Under the pieces are notes generated by a model. The model searched no databases. It had not been told where the DNA came from and was given only the letters and a program-made list of their open reading frames with translations. This document shows, piece by piece, positions 1-15,100 of a DNA stretch of 64,000 nt. The first letter of the stretch is position 1, and each line of letters opens with the position of its first letter. This DNA comes from Echinometra lucunter. Lineage: Eukaryota > Echinodermata > Echinoidea > Camarodonta > Echinometridae. The translations under genes and the position numbers were made by a program. The DNA is taken from the NCBI GenBank assembly GCA_029962745.1, contig CM057155.1, positions 30,447,506 through 30,511,505 of the forward strand, in the 5' to 3' direction.

Positions 1-126
1 GAGCTGAAGAGCAAGTCCATTGAGTTCCCTGCGACAGACCTGGATGCACTGTCACCCATCAGAACCCCACAGAGAGTCACACCAGAGGTAGACCCTGCCA
101 TGAATAGACCAGCTCCTACCAGAGAG
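1..126 (+). CDS. tom1: tom1 exon A (first in window), linker after VHS
   Basis: The frame is open from base 1 and encodes 42 residues containing [18 protein letters not shown], which matches the segment just after the VHS domain in TOM1 proteins. The exon ends at GAG|GTACCA in phase 0. Its 5' boundary is outside the window or unresolved. Confidence 0.85.
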
Positions 127-688
127 GTACCAACATTTTAAGTGTCACCTCCCCCCCTCCCCCCCTTTCCCATCACCCTGTCATATAGCAGTGTCTTTCA
201 GATGGTACATTCTGTAATCCAATATATACTGGTAAAGAGATTCACACGATTTTATGCTGCAGTGAAGATTTTTGTCTTCCTAGCGCCTTGCTTTAATACA
301 CATGCGGTTAGAAACAGCTGAGGAAAAATAAGTGTAATGTACTTCACATTTCCTCATGTGAAAACATGCAGTTTAGCTTTATAGAACCTGTTATGTTCAG
401 CTAATGCAGCTGAAAAGGTGCCATTCATATGCATTCTCACTATTGGTCAGTTCTGTTGAAGTAATTGTATTAATATATAGAACTCATAAAGACTAAAGAC
501 CAAGCCATATCTGTCCCTTTCCCCTGCTCTTTTATAGTGTTTGTAAAATGACTGTCTCATAAATCTATTCCTCATTCCATCTTCATCTCTTACTACCACA
601 TCTCTTCCACCAAACTCCCATCCTATTTGGGTTCTAATTCTAGCCCACACAGCCTAGACCTGGACCTACTCCTCAAGGACCCCCTCCT

Positions 689-719
<31 letters not shown>

Positions 720-3700
720 GACCAGCGGCATTCACTGCAGATCACATGACTAAGCTAAGGAGGGAGTTGGACCTAGTCCTGGGTAACGTCAGGGTCATGT
801 CAGAGATGTTGACTGAGATGCAACCAGGACAAGAGAACCCTGATGATCTGGAGTTGCTCCAGGTTGGCAAAGTTTTTTGATATCATTAAAGATAAAGCAA
901 GTTCTGGGCCCTGTAACTTTAAAAAAGTTTCAATTAATCATATCTACCTAAAATTCAGCATTCCGGTGCCTTCTTCAAAGTATCATGTCTTTACAGTCTT
1001 TAGCAATTGTGAGATACAGATTAATAGTAGAAAGAAGTGACTTAGAATAGAATTTTTTACATTTGATTATAAAGATCATTTTTATCATCTTGGTAGATAT
1101 TAACCCCACCAGGGGTTGGAAATCCCCGATTTCAGCATGTCCTCATTGGAGTGAGGATGGAAAATCCTGAATTCTTCATGCTGTGCAGCATTCGCATGAG
1201 AGTTCATGGTATTGGATTGCAGCTGTGATCTTTATCATCTTACATAATAGTGTAAACAAACTCTGACTCGGGATCTGGCTGAAAGGGAATGAGAAATAGC
1301 AAATACATATTTTCCTTTTTTTAAGGTATTGTCATGTCCAAAAGTCACTCATAATTTAGAGAAAGACCAAAATGAAAGTTTGAACAAAGCAAAATCACCC
1401 ATAATTGACAAAATTACATCTTTTCGCTATAACCGTTTTTCGCTATGTACAGCTGGCCGAGCTGCAAGCTAGCGATCTTTCAAGGTTGCTTCTCCTGGCA
1501 GGAAGATTAGCTCTATGCATCGCACTGCGCTTATGCTTACTTAAAGGCATTGGCTAACTTTGTGAGTAGCTGATTTAAAAAATTCTCAAACTAAGATGAA
1601 ACATGTGTATGAGTACTTTTATTTGTACTTAAAAACCCTGAAACCAACCATAATTTGGAATGAAAACGTGTAAGTTAGACGCAAACGGCGATTTATTATC
1701 CTTCGTCTCAAGAGACAATCACTAAGAGGACCACTTTGCTTGAATTTGAAAATGCCGTTATGTGCCTCCCGCCACGTGATACGCCAATACACACAGTACG
1801 GTAAGGTGAGTCATACGCGCATGCGCACTCCTTATGTCTATTTTGTTCAACCGACCCTCGTATATTTTTCAAACATTGGTTCACATTTTTTATATTTAAA
1901 ATTACTTCATGTGGATATTATACTTTTAAACATTCAGACTGGTATTTTTACACTATAACCCTTATGTTTATCCCAATTTCAAGTAACAAAACAAGTTTTT
2001 TTAAAATCACAACAATTTTAACCAATGCCTTTAAGGCTCGCTGGCATCCAGAAGTGATAAAAGTGCAATCGAGGTTTGGGTTAGCCAATGAAGAATTTTT
2101 ATGTTACAGGGACCTGGCCCTGGCCATGCTATTGCATTGCAAGAGAAACTGCCTCGATGCAATTTGATTGTGTAGGACCTAAGAATCTCAGCTAAGAATA
2201 ATAACCTAAGGAGAAAATTGACTTAGTCTTGGTGAAAGTCATATTCTGTATTTGTCAATGAATCAATAAGTAGTATTTTTTTCCACTATTTATCATCCAT
2301 TGTATAGGAACTGAACCAAACCTGTCGCACAATGCAGAAGAGGGTCGTTGAACTATTATCAGAGGTCACTCATGAAGAGGTCACAGGTAGGTGGCAGTAT
2401 TCATGTATTTGTTAATAATTCATTCAAATAATCCTGCATGTATATTTTATTGTTGACGAGACAATCATTAAGTATGGATGTGGGAAAGGGCAGTGCCCCT
2501 TGGAAAAAGAATCATGTCTCTTTTTGTTTGACCCATGGAAAGGACTTATTGATTAAGAAGTCCCTTTCTTGCATACTCTACGTATAAATGTGCTTTCTCA
2601 GCAGTTCCTAAACTGATATATAGGAGAAATAGGGGGAAGCGTGGAGTTGCAAGGCGGGGGGAAGGTAGTGATAAAAAGAAAGAGATAAGGGTGCAGACTA
2701 TCATGCACAAGCAAGGAGGAGAAGAAATTTAAAGAGAATGATGTATAAGGGTTTGTTATTTTGGTTTGACTCATTTAAGAGCAGTATTATGTTGAGACAG
2801 GCAACACCCTTTTTTCATTTAATTGTAGAAGCCATAAAAAAGTAGGAAAACATTAGATTTATATAAATTTGGCTGCATTTCACAGAACTGTGTCTATGAT
2901 GCTCTATTTTTGTAGGAGAGTTACTGAGAGTGAATGATGACCTGAACAACATGTTTGTCCGCTATGACCGCTATGAGCGCTACCGTCAGTCCCAGGCACA
3001 GAGCACCCAACCAACTCAACCACCCTCTGCTATGCCTGCAATAGTTCCTGCTCCTGCCCCAGTCACAGTGAGTTGGGTTTCCTGTTTTCAAACATTCTTA
3101 CAAGCAAAAGAGCTCATGAACGTAACACAGTTTACCAGGTATAAAGGAAAATGACAGTATTATTCTGATGATGGATTTACGAAGAGAATTTTTGTTGTCA
3201 TTTAAAGGAGAAAGCAACCCAGGCATCAGTGTGCTCTTAGTGAATAAAGATGACCAAGAAGAGTAAACAGTGAAAGTTTGAGCAAAATCGGACAATCTGT
3301 TCAAGTTATGAATTTTGAAAGTTGCAGTAAATCCCTATTATGGAGATCCTTGAGTTGGCAACTTTGTCACCATCTGTGATGTCATCGTGGACAACTCTCA
3401 TTTCATTTTGTACATAATTTTTAAAACAATGATTTATATGAAATTTCAAGTCAGGAATCAACATAATTCTTCCCAAAATGCTTGCAGAATTGATATAGCC
3501 ATGTCATACTCAAACAATAAATCCAAAGAATTTTTATTTTTCTTGAAAATGAAGAAAATGTGAAATTCTGTGTACAAAATGAATGGAGAGTTGTCCATGA
3601 TGACATCACAGATGCTGGCAAAGCTGCCAATTCAAGGATCTCCATAATGAGGATTTACTTAAACTTTCAAAGTTCATAACTCTTGAACAGATTGTCCAAT

Positions 3701-6096
3701 TTTGCTCAAACTTTCGCTGTTAACTCTTCTTGTTCTTCTTCATTCACTGGAAGCAAACTGATGTCTGGGTTGCATTCTCCTAAAAATGAACAGATATTTT
3801 TGAAGGAGGTTCTCTAGAAGAATAGATTTTGGAAACAAAACAAAAGTCCTCTTGTTATATAGTTTACATGTATATTACTTTGCAAATAGTTTTAAAAATA
3901 AAATCATTCCACCCAGGAACTTGTGTATTACAGCTTGGTCAAGAGAGAACAATTTACAAAATGCTGTATCTGAAGAATTTAGCACCAGCAAGATTGTTAT
4001 TCAAAGCTTTTTTATTGAAACCTCACTTAACCAGTGCACCCAGCATTATAGAAAGCAATATTTGGAGAGACAAAATGTTAGGGATGACCAAAAAATATCA
4101 TTACATAATCAGTTCATACTTTTAATTTGAAATAACATCAAAATGTTGCCCTAAACATGTGGAAACTGAATACACCATAAAAGTGTTTATTGCCTAGTAT
4201 AACAGGAATCAAATTATTTTGTTTGGAGCCAGAAGGGCATTAATTCTGTATAAAATGATATGAGTTAACTCCCTTCTGGCTCTGAACAGACGATGTCTGA
4301 CTGAATCCTTACATGGTTTATGTTTTCTTTCTTGTAGGCACAAGCACCTGGTCAAGGAGAAAGCGGTGTTGGAACCTTGATTGATTTGGGATTAGATGAA
4401 CCTGCCCCTGCTGCTGCCCCAGCCTACTCTCCTGCACCTGTCCCACCTTACCCCGTAGCACCGGTAGGAGGGGGTATGAGTGGCCCTCCAGCAGGCGCCT
4501 ACGATGGTCTTCCTTACCCCGAGGTGACCAATCAAGCCCCTGGATCAGGTCCTCTTGCTGACCAACTAGCAGGACTATGTGAGTATTGGAGTGGTGTGGT
4601 CAAGCGGGACCACAGATAATGGGATATGTCAACCACTGATGTTGAATGTTACATCTGCATATTGCATGCTTCTTATTGGACAAATAGTGTGACAGAAAAT
4701 GAGAAAGTTCAAAATTTGTAAAAAACATGTTGATGATGATGACAATGATGATGATGATGATGATGTTGAGGATGGATGGATGGGCACATGAACACTCAAT
4801 TTGAACTTCAGTCATCTGCCTGGAGTGGCTTTTAACCCATTCGTGACAGGAATTATTTAAAGCCTCATTTGATCAGCTTTTATTCTTCAAATTGGCAGCA
4901 CCAACATTTTTATTTTATTGCTACATTTTATTCATAAAATGTAATGTATCAGAAATGAATATAAATTGACAGAAATTATGATGAGAAGTCAAAAAGTTGC
5001 CAATTTGCAGGGGAAAACGGTGATTTTAAACTTTCTATCACATTGCCCATTTAAGGATTTTAATGCTTATTTTCCTTTTAAAAATGTTCAGCATCAAAAC
5101 AAATATTGACGCAACCGAAATGGGCACAGTTTGTGTAGAATTTGTTGCTCTTTCTGCTCATGAATTGGGTATAATTTTTAGGGCTTTGCATCAAAAGATA
5201 TTAGGCCAAACCACAAAATGTGGACCTCTGTCACAAATGGGTTAACTCATAACTTTGTATTCAGCAGGAAGAGGCTTTATTGACAGAACCAAGATGATAG
5301 ATGAATTATGATAAAGGCAATCCTCTCGTTTTCAATGCTGTCATGTATGTGTGGTGTCAAGTTATGATTTTCTCTTCACTTTGTTTTCACAGCCATGACT
5401 GGAGGTAGTGTGAGCAATACGCTGGGTCAGATCAGTAACGTGCCTACTTCTGTGAACCCACCTCCTGCGGAAGATGACTTTGACATGTTTGCACAGAGCA
5501 GAGGCACTACATACCAGGACAGTATCAGATCGTAAGTATCCTCTACATAATCTCTCCAATTCTTCTTCAGACTGTATCATGGATGGAAAGGGCCTTTTAA
5601 CAGGTATCTCTTGGACTTTGGAAACTCCTGCAAAAATCAGGAGATCTATATAATCTATTGGATAAATTCAATTATTGCTCCATTTATAAAGGATGTATGA
5701 ATTTATGTTATGTAATGTTTGTAATTTCGACTAAGTTTTCACACTTATTCAACCATACAAAGAGACCATTTGGTATTAACATGTTCCTGGGCAATATATT
5801 TTTGTCATTATTATCATTGCTATTATTATTATTCCTCCTTGTAGTGGTAGTACGTATCATGATAACACCAATTTGGACCAGGCTGGTGGCGCTCTAGCAG
5901 GATATGTTCAGAACAGGTCCAATGCATTTCCTCCTCCATCAGTGAGTAGTTCTTGATTTAGTTTACAATAAACAATGTATGTTTCTCTCCTGCAGGCATT
6001 GTTACAGTTTTAATACACATATATGACTGATATTGTTATCAGAAACAAATAACTCACCCCCCCCCCTTCCAACACATACACACTTGCCCACCCCCC

Positions 6097-6127
<31 letters not shown>

Positions 6128-9100
6128 AAACCCCAAAAACAAACAAACCAAAAAAAACCTTTGAATGACATTTTGAATGAAATAAAGTCATCTTTCATAG
6201 CTATGAGACATTCAAATATTTCATGATTAAAGTGCATCAAGAGAAGAGGATTTTATGTTATGGACCCAAAAGAAGTTAACTTGAATTCAGTTTAGCAAAT
6301 GTTCAAAATTTTCTCATCCAAAATACTCCTTGGTCTTATTGATAACACATTGTCATGATTGTGCAATGTATTGCTTCCTGCTTTTGCACAAAAAACCTCG
6401 TTAATAATAAAAAGTATAAATGAAATAGATAAAATAAAAATAGGGCTCTCTGCACTTCAATCAAGAGGTTCAGGACTGAGGAATTGATGTTCTTGCAGTC
6501 TTTCGGTGACATATGAAAATTTATCTGTAATTGTCTCTCTAGACCTATGTGCAGTTTACATGTATTCAGTAGAACTTTCATGATGCCGACCCTTGTAGTT
6601 GCTCTTTTTAAGGCAGTTTTTAGTTCTGTCAATTTTAAAGGGGGATACCCGATGCTGAAACAATGTTCCTTCATTTAAAAGAGCATGATTTTATTAGCAG
6701 AAAATCATCTGTCTAAAGTTTTATAAAAAAAAAGTCATATTGCCAAGAAAAACCCAAAATATGATAAGATTTCAGCCTATTTTTGGCCCCTCAGCTGTGT
6801 CCAAGTTTCAATTGGTTACCCACAATGACGTCATTGTGGGTACCTTGCCACGCAATTCTAGCAAAATGCATGCAGGGTATAATACATTTTGTACATGCCA
6901 CAACTGCAATGCATGAAGCTGGGTAACCACATATGTCATAGCTGATACTCAATTTTTTAGGTCAACCCTTGATTAATCACAAATAATGGATGGAAAATCA
7001 CTAAAATTGTTGAATTGGCAATGCGATGGAAGTTAAAAATCACTCTTTTGCCATGCAAATTGGCATCTTTTTAAATGTTTAAATTCTGTCAATTGATGTT
7101 AATTTCAGGTACATGACGTTTTATATGCAAATGTAGCAAAAGAAAAATACTTTTGTTGCCAAAATGAATAAGAATAGCTTATAATAGGCTTTTTGTAATT
7201 CCTGTCCTGAATGGATGAATGTTAAATGTACATTGTATAATGCACCTAGGGCATCATCCATGTATAAAAGTGTGCATTAGTTCCATCATGCTCACATCAG
7301 AGAGATCAGTAGAAATTTAGAGTTCATTCATCTCATTTCCAACGGGAATAATCTCATCAAGATGTCATATAGTAACTCCTTCATTGTCACTCAATTACAA
7401 GAAGTTATTTCTCACTTTCAAGAATCAATTCAGGAATTTGTTCTTCGTTTGATGTTAACCCATTCATGACAGGAATTATTTAAGGCCTAATTTAATCAGC
7501 TTTTATTCTTCAAATTGGCAACACCAACATTTTTATTTTATTGCTACAATTTTCTTATAAAACGTCATGTATCTGAAATGAATATAAATTGATGGATATT
7601 ATGATGAGAAGTCGAAAAGTTGCCAATTTGCAGGGGAAAATGGTGATTTTAAACTTTCTATCACATTGCCAATTTAAGGATTTTAACACTTATTTTCATT
7701 TTAAAAAATTTCAGCATCAAACAACGAATATTGACGCAACCAAAATAGCACAGTTTGTGTAGAATTTTTTGCTCTTTCTGCTAATGTATTTGGTATTATT
7801 TTTAGAGCTTTGCATCAAAAGATATTAGGCCAAACCACAAAATGTGGACCTCTGTCACGAATGGAGTATGATCTCCTGTCAGATAGTTACACTGATATCC
7901 TCCAGAAATCTCACACCTATCTTTTGGTACAAGGGGAACAATGTTAGCTGTGTATAACATATTTTATGCCAAGTTTCTAATACCAAAAACTGTACATAAG
8001 CTCTGATTAGTGTAATTGTGGTAGAATCTCCCATATTCATAATGCAAAGGTAGTTAGAAATCATTTCATTTCCTTCCATGCATTCAGTATGAGGCTGTTG
8101 TGAAAGATAAGGTAAGGTTTGTCTTCATTACAGATGTCAGTATACCATGTATGATTTTACATTTACTGCCAACCCTATATATGCTCCAGAAGCCCTTGCT
8201 CCTGGCTTTGCTCATGGCTCTATATTGTTACAGATACAAGGCTAGGGTCAGGATCGCAGTAGGGTTTCGGTTTGAGTTTATGGGATACATACAGATTTGA
8301 TAAGCCCTCAAAAACTCTTTGTAAGATTTCTTTGTCTCTAGATCGAGGAAGGCACTATATTTTAGTTGGTACAGCACTGATTTCATAATCTGGGCTCAGA
8401 ACCAAGTAGATGTTCTAGTTGCCTTTGGTAAGGCATTAATCCTCATTATCAGGTCCCTCGGAGAGGACTTAAAGCTGTTGGTCCTCTGGTTAATAACAAC
8501 AATGTATGCTTTCTTAGCAGTAAGGTAAATCAGAAAACAGTTACCGAAAAGATACTAATTAGTAATATACTAGAAAAACTAATACACTTTTTATACTGAG
8601 GCCCAAATTTGGGGCGCTCCAAGAGTGCTCCAAGAGCGACCCAAATTTGGGGGGCCCCAGTGCATTCATACTGCCATTTATGGCCACCGAGCTGCGTGCG
8701 GAACTGGTGCACGTATACCATTATGACGTCATAAAGGATGCGTACACCAGATACTCTTAAAGTTACGATGTCATTTACATCACAGCCTATAACAAAGGAA
8801 TACGATTACATCATCGAATTCAGACTGCCCTAAAGCGCTACGACCGTTTATACTGAAGTTGGGGCGCCCCCCAAAAGCTTTTTATACTGGGCATTGGGGT
8901 GCCCCAGGAATGCTCCCTGGTGCCCCGATGCCTAGTATGAAAATGGGTATAATATATCATTTGAAGTTTTTCCTTAGGTGGAATATCAAACAAATGAAAG
9001 TAAAAAAATAGTTTAGATCCCTGGGCCAGGGATGTAAACCTCTAGCAACAAAATGATGTGCATCACGCACTGCCTGCATACGAGTAACACCCAGTAAGGG

Positions 9101-12100
9101 TTCTGTGTATGTAACAAGTGTAATGAAGGGCTGTGATTTTTGGGAAGGGAACCATTACAGTAGATGGGTCCTAGAGTAGGGCAGAGTCTAGACTTAATAT
9201 TCACATCCTTTTTGATATTTACTCTTAAATTCATTGAAAATAGTGAATGGAATATCTCATAAATTCACACATGTATATTGATGCAAGTTGGATTATGCAA
9301 GACTGTTAAAGCCAGTTTCATGCTCATTAGACGTTAGGGTTTAGAATTAGGGTGTGGTCCAAGGTTAAAGTTCAGTATTCGGCTAGTTTGTACAACCACA
9401 CTTACCATATGACTATGTAATATTTCTGTATACCTATGCTGTGTGTAGAATCTTTGCACCTGTTCCAAAATGACTTTCGATTTTAAACGTGTAGGCTTTA
9501 GACTTTCAACCTGTAAGTTTTAGATATTCACCCTGTAGATGTGTGGTGTGAACTGTTGTTTTCCAACCTGACCTTGTGTTTGCTGTCTGTTCTTATCAAA
9601 TACACAGGATGCCAGATTGTTGAATGGCAGATGAGAAAAATAGAATTATTCTTCCTATTTGTAATTAAAACTTGTTCAATAGTGTGTATTTATTCAACTC
9701 ATTGTTTGCAACCTGATGTGGTATTTATTAACTCTTACAGTGCCAATGGCACGTATACTAGTATGTGCCTAAGAGACTTAACATTTTCAATCGACCATTT
9801 CTGCACTGAGAATAATGGATATGGTCATGAAAATATGTCAAAGTTTTGAGGATAAATATAGTATTTGAAATATCTATCAATCACTATATGATACCATAGG
9901 ATATTTTTAGAAAACTGCAGATTTTGGAAAGGATCCATTCTTATTTTAGCACAGAACAAAAGCAAACAAATGGGAAATGAAAACGGAAAGGCCAGGAGGG
10001 AAGCTCATTTCTATTTCCAAATTATTTTCATTGAAGACATTGAATTAATGGAAATATTTGGTATCTTTTGAAAGGGTAATGAATTTTCTACAACTTTTGT
10101 GTACACTGTATAGAAATTACTATTGAAGACTTACGGGCATTTGAAAAGCAAGCATTGCTCATGATTTGGTAGAATTTGGGAACAAGCAAAACCCCTTGGC
10201 ACCGTAAGAGTTAATAGTCACTATATTCATTTCCAGGATCATACTTCTTTGCACCCCCCTCCACCAAAAAAAAAATTAAAAAAAAAAGAAATTGTGAAAA
10301 ATAGTAACATTTTTGCAAGACACATGAAATGACCCCACCTACTCAAATATAAACATCAAAGATCCCATATTCTGGAAATTGATTCCAATATATTTTTAAA
10401 CAGGACGTTTGAAGTTTTTGACAGTGCTCATATAGGTAATTTTCCTCCTTAAACATTATTTGGTCTATTTTCTTACAACATAAAAGTGTGTAACATGTGA
10501 TAGTACTAGTCCTGACCCTAACCCAAACTGTATCATCACAATCATCTCTTTATGTTTTCTAATGGTTCACATTTACATTTATATTCACATATACCAGTAA
10601 ATGCTGTTAGTCATCATCCACATAATCCTCTTTAAATATAATTTTGAGGTCCATTAAAAGTCTGTCTAGAACTGGGAAAGATTGATTACATCATATTTAA
10701 AACCTAACTGTATACTGTGAGATACAAGAAGCATGAAAATGATTGGAAACTGACTTTGTCTTTCTTAAAGACTCATGCACCACACAGAAAAATTTGTAGA
10801 TGGGAATACAGACTACAGACTACAGACTTGTTCGGCATGAAAGGTTTCTCTTTTTAGCAACAAGATTTCTTTTCAGCTGCATGTATTTATATGTGCATGC
10901 CTTGCAAAAGAAATCTTTCATGCCAAATAAAATATGTATATTTTTTTAATATGAAAGCATTTAAAAAGCAATCCTTCTGAAGTATACATTTATTCTTTGA
11001 TGCTACATGTATTCCAAACTGACATGAAAAGGAGGAGGCATGTTAACTCTGGTAGAGCAGCGGTCTTGTAATTTAGTCCCTTGGATATGACTTAAAGCCA
11101 TTATTCAATTGGTTGCTTACCTACAAGCATGTACTTGTGTTATTTGCATTCATTCAGTCATCACTGTCATCATCACCATCATCATCATCATCGTATCATC
11201 ATCATTATCATCATTATCATCATCATCATCATCATCATCGTATCATCATCATTATCATCATTATCATCATCATCATCATCATCATCATCACTATCATTAT
11301 CATCACCATCATCATCATCATCTTATCATCATTATCATCATTATCATCATTATCATCATCACTATCATCACTGTCATCATCACCGCCACCATCATCGTCA
11401 TCATCATCGTCATCATCATCATAATCATCATCATCATTGTCATCATCATCATCATCACTATCATTATCAAAGAATGAAGAAGCTCACTTTCCATCATGAC
11501 AAAAATTCAACCTACCTTTTCTTTTCCTCTCTCATCAGCAACAACCAACAGCTGCCCCAGCATCAAGAGGAGGAATGGATGAGATGGAGCAGTGGCTTAC
11601 AGCTAGTGACTTGGTAAGATCAACTTGGGTTGTTCACCAACCATATTATTTGTTGTTGTTGTATAACTATGTAGAAGTTTAAACCATGGGGTGGTTTAAA
11701 CGCCTTTCTGGGTATTCTAAGTGTAGCTGTGCACAGAATCCGGTCCAATTACCTGTTTGCTTTAAGACTGCACATGGCCAATATGCGCCAATTTACATTT
11801 ATTTTGCGCTTACAGATGGTTTAAACCTCTTTTGTGATTCCGGCCTTAGTGTATCAGCAAATAACAGTTGACAGCTGACCAATCCAGCAGTCCCTGTATA
11901 AAGGGGAATCCCAAAGAGGCCAATCAAAGTGGTTCACTGGAGCCTCAATGATCATAAAAACTACTCATCTGTTGCTAAACAAAAATAAAAACATCTCCTT
12001 GATGGTTGATGATGGGGTGTACACTCTTAAAAAGCGACAATAAAATCCAAAACAAGAATGCTATTATGGATTATTTTAGTAAACAGTTTGACATCCTCCA

Positions 12101-15100
12101 TGCTGCACATGCTGTTAGTTAATATTTAATAAATGTTGATAGCAGTAGAGAAAATAATATTTAAATTGTTATTCTTCTCATTCACATTTTCATCAACTTG
12201 ACAGAATTTGTATGCAAAATGATTTTCCTGAGCTAAAAAATTCCAGAAACATGCACTGATCAGAATTATTATTCATGAAATTATTATATCTATCATGTAT
12301 GTATGTATGTATCTATTTATTCATTTATGACTATGTTCTTGTTATTGTCAACAGAACAAACCAACAGATTCATATGCTGCTGCTAATACTAATTCAGAAG
12401 CTGCATCAGGTGATGGAGGTATAAGCAGCTCAGGTGTGTACCTACTATGAAAAGATTTCCTTTGTGTTTATTTGTGTCTTCTTTGTCTGTGTCTATCTTT
12501 GTTTCTTGGTGTCAGTTGCTTTGAATTCTATACTAATTTTCTTTGTTGGCATTTTTGTAACTCATAAGTCGTGTCATACATGTACAAGGTTAAAAAGTGT
12601 TTTATCATTGCGTCTGTTTGTGTCTTAATATTTGCTTGTGTCTATTGCTTTGAATTATATGAATTTCTATTTTAACTTCTGGGTAACCCATGCTCAGATA
12701 CATACATGTCCCAAATACAATAATTTACAATTTTGTGTAAGTTTTATGTACATTGTGTACACTCAGTGTGATCTTCTTTGAGTTGTTTAATTTTTTTTGA
12801 TAGCTAGGGGCAATATGTCACTTTAATTGTTTTCTTTTATGTCTGCTTGTGTATCTTTTTGTATGTTTGCATTTGTTGCTTTTTGTTTACTTCTTCCTTC
12901 ATTAGCTTAAATGTATAACTCATTTGTAGGTATATGTACGCAATACACAGGTTTTGTTGGTATGTGTGCCTGATGTCTTTCCTTGTTTGTATGTATCTAT
13001 TGCATTGAAGTCTTTGCTTCATTCTGTTGTGTGATACCTTGGGAGCATTTCATCAACATTTGTTGTCTGACAAGTTGTCAGATCTGACATCTTTCCTTGA
13101 TTTTGATTGGCTGAGAAGCATCGTTACTATGGAAACTGTCGGATAAAACAGACTCTGTCGGATAAAACATCCGACAAGTCCTTTCATGAAACGCTCCCCA
13201 TATGCTGAGGTTCATACAATAGTTGGGAGAGGGCTATGTCTTGTTGTATGTCTCTCTGTTTGTTTGTCTCTGTTTGTCTCTGTTTGTTTGTCTCTGTTTG
13301 TTTGTCTCTGTTTGTTTGTCTCTGTTTGTCTCTGTTTGTTTGTCTTTGTTTGTTTGTCTCTGTTTGTTTGTCTCTGTTTGTGTGTGGGTGGGTGTGTGTT
13401 TACATTTTTTGCTATTCCCATATTGATGATGAGGTACATGCTCAATACACATGATGTATTTCTGTTTTCCTGTGTAACTGTCTTGCTTTCTCTCTCTCTC
13501 TCTCTCTCTCTTCTCTGTGTGTGTGTGTCTGTCTAACTCTATTTCCTTCGGTAGAGGATCGTTCCTGCCTCTCCCAGTTACCTTCCAATTTGAGTTGAAA
13601 TCATAGAAATGTATATGTATCGGTAATAGCTGTGATACTTTTACTATTTGTGACAAAATAAATGCCATTGTTATCAATTATTACAGCAAAAATGCACATG
13701 GCGAGAGCGGGATTAGAACTCAGGATCTTGAGACAGTAGACTGGAGCGCAGCCCATTGAGCTGCCCGAGCAATCATTGCTGGTGCGGGTCTAAGAAATTT
13801 ATACCTGGGATTCATACATTCATGCTTATACTTATTCATTTCTATGACGTTGCTATTACGTGTCTATGACGTCAAATTGAAAGATAACTGTGAGAGGCAG
13901 GAATTATCCTCTACCATTTCCTTCAGGAGTCCAGTCATCACCAGCTAACGGAGTACAATCCATTCCTTGTTTCTTGTCTGTTCTCTCATTCTCACTTCGC
14001 CTCATTATTTCTTTTTATCAATTTTCTTTGTCATTCTTTCTCTGCTTAGAACCCATTTGTGACAGAGGTCCACATTTTGTGGTTTGGCCTAATATCTTTT
14101 GATGCAAAGCCCTAAAAATCATACCAAATACATGAGCAGAAAGAGCAAAAAATTCTACACAAACTGTGCCCATTTTGGTTGCGTCAATATTGGTTGTTTG
14201 ATGCTGAAAATTTTTTAAAGGAAAATAAGCATTAAAATCCTTAAATTGGCAATGTGATAGAAAGTTTTAAATCACCATTTTCCCCTGCAAATTGGCAACT
14301 TTTTGACTTCTCATCATAATTTCTGTCAATTTATGTTCATTTCAGATACATGATGTTTTATAAGAAAAGTGTAGCAATAAAAAAAAATGTTGGTGTTGCC
14401 AATTTGAAGAATAAAAGCTGATCAAATTAGGCTTTAAATAATTCCTGTCATGAATGGGTTAATGGACATCGAAATAAGTTAGCATCCATTGACGATTGTG
14501 TTACTTTCCCTTCACTCTTTGGTTATCCTTTCCTCTTGGTATTCTTTAGTCTCATGAAAGGTTCTCAAATGAGGTCAGTATTGGATGCCAAAACTGGGTT
14601 TGTTTCTGTCTCTTGGTCTTCCATTTTTCTAATAATGTGTCATTTAAGTCTAACTTTCTTTCTCTCTTTCTCTCTCTACCATTGGAGGTACTAAGAGTGG
14701 AGGTAAGAACAACCATCACACTCTCTATGTGTTTGTCTGCCTGTCTTTTCCCTTCCTGGTTTGTTTCTCAGAATTGCTTTGCATGTCTCTCCTCTTTTTC
14801 CTTCCAGATATACATTGAAACTTGCTTGGATGTTAACAGAAACCAATTTCTTTTGTTTTTCCTTCGTACTGCTTGTCTTCCTCTCATTGTTTTTTCATCA
14901 TTTTGATTATTATTTTCCACTTCCTTTTATTTGCATTTCTCTCAACCTAAGTAACTTTCTTGCCCTTCCCTATTTCTCCACCCTCTCATCTCCCCACCCC
15001 ATCTACCCTCTCCTCTTTCTCTTTCACTCTCTCCCTCTCTTTCTCACTGACTCTTCTTGTTTGTTCATCTCTGTGCTTGTCTCCCCGTAAGCTTGTCTCT

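Larger units (their letters stand above)
5942..11538 (+). other. tom1 5.6-kb intron
   Basis: The largest tom1 intron in the window. It holds the poly-C tract, a fragment of the TTAAAGGGGGTACCC family, a TTAACCC MITE, a foldback at 8589-8943 and an ATC microsatellite. I see nothing recognisable in 8950-11100 apart from a small hairpin near 10832-10925 (GGCATGAAAG against CTTTCATGCC). Confidence 0.7.

Noticed and set aside
4377..4619. Independent 80-codon gene
   Set aside because: It is tom1 exon E (4338-4578) read through into the intron.
11109..11617. Poly-His, poly-Ser and poly-Ile frames
   Set aside because: Readings of the ATC microsatellite; only the small tom1 exon at 11539-11613 inside this range is real.
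13186..13677. Overlapping frames of about 70-147 codons on both strands, Cys/Leu/Phe-rich or Thr/Gln/Arg-rich
   Set aside because: They come from the TGTTTGTCTC minisatellite and CT repeats.
13708..13786. Functional tRNA gene
   Set aside because: A and B boxes are recognisable, but acceptor and anticodon stems do not pair properly.
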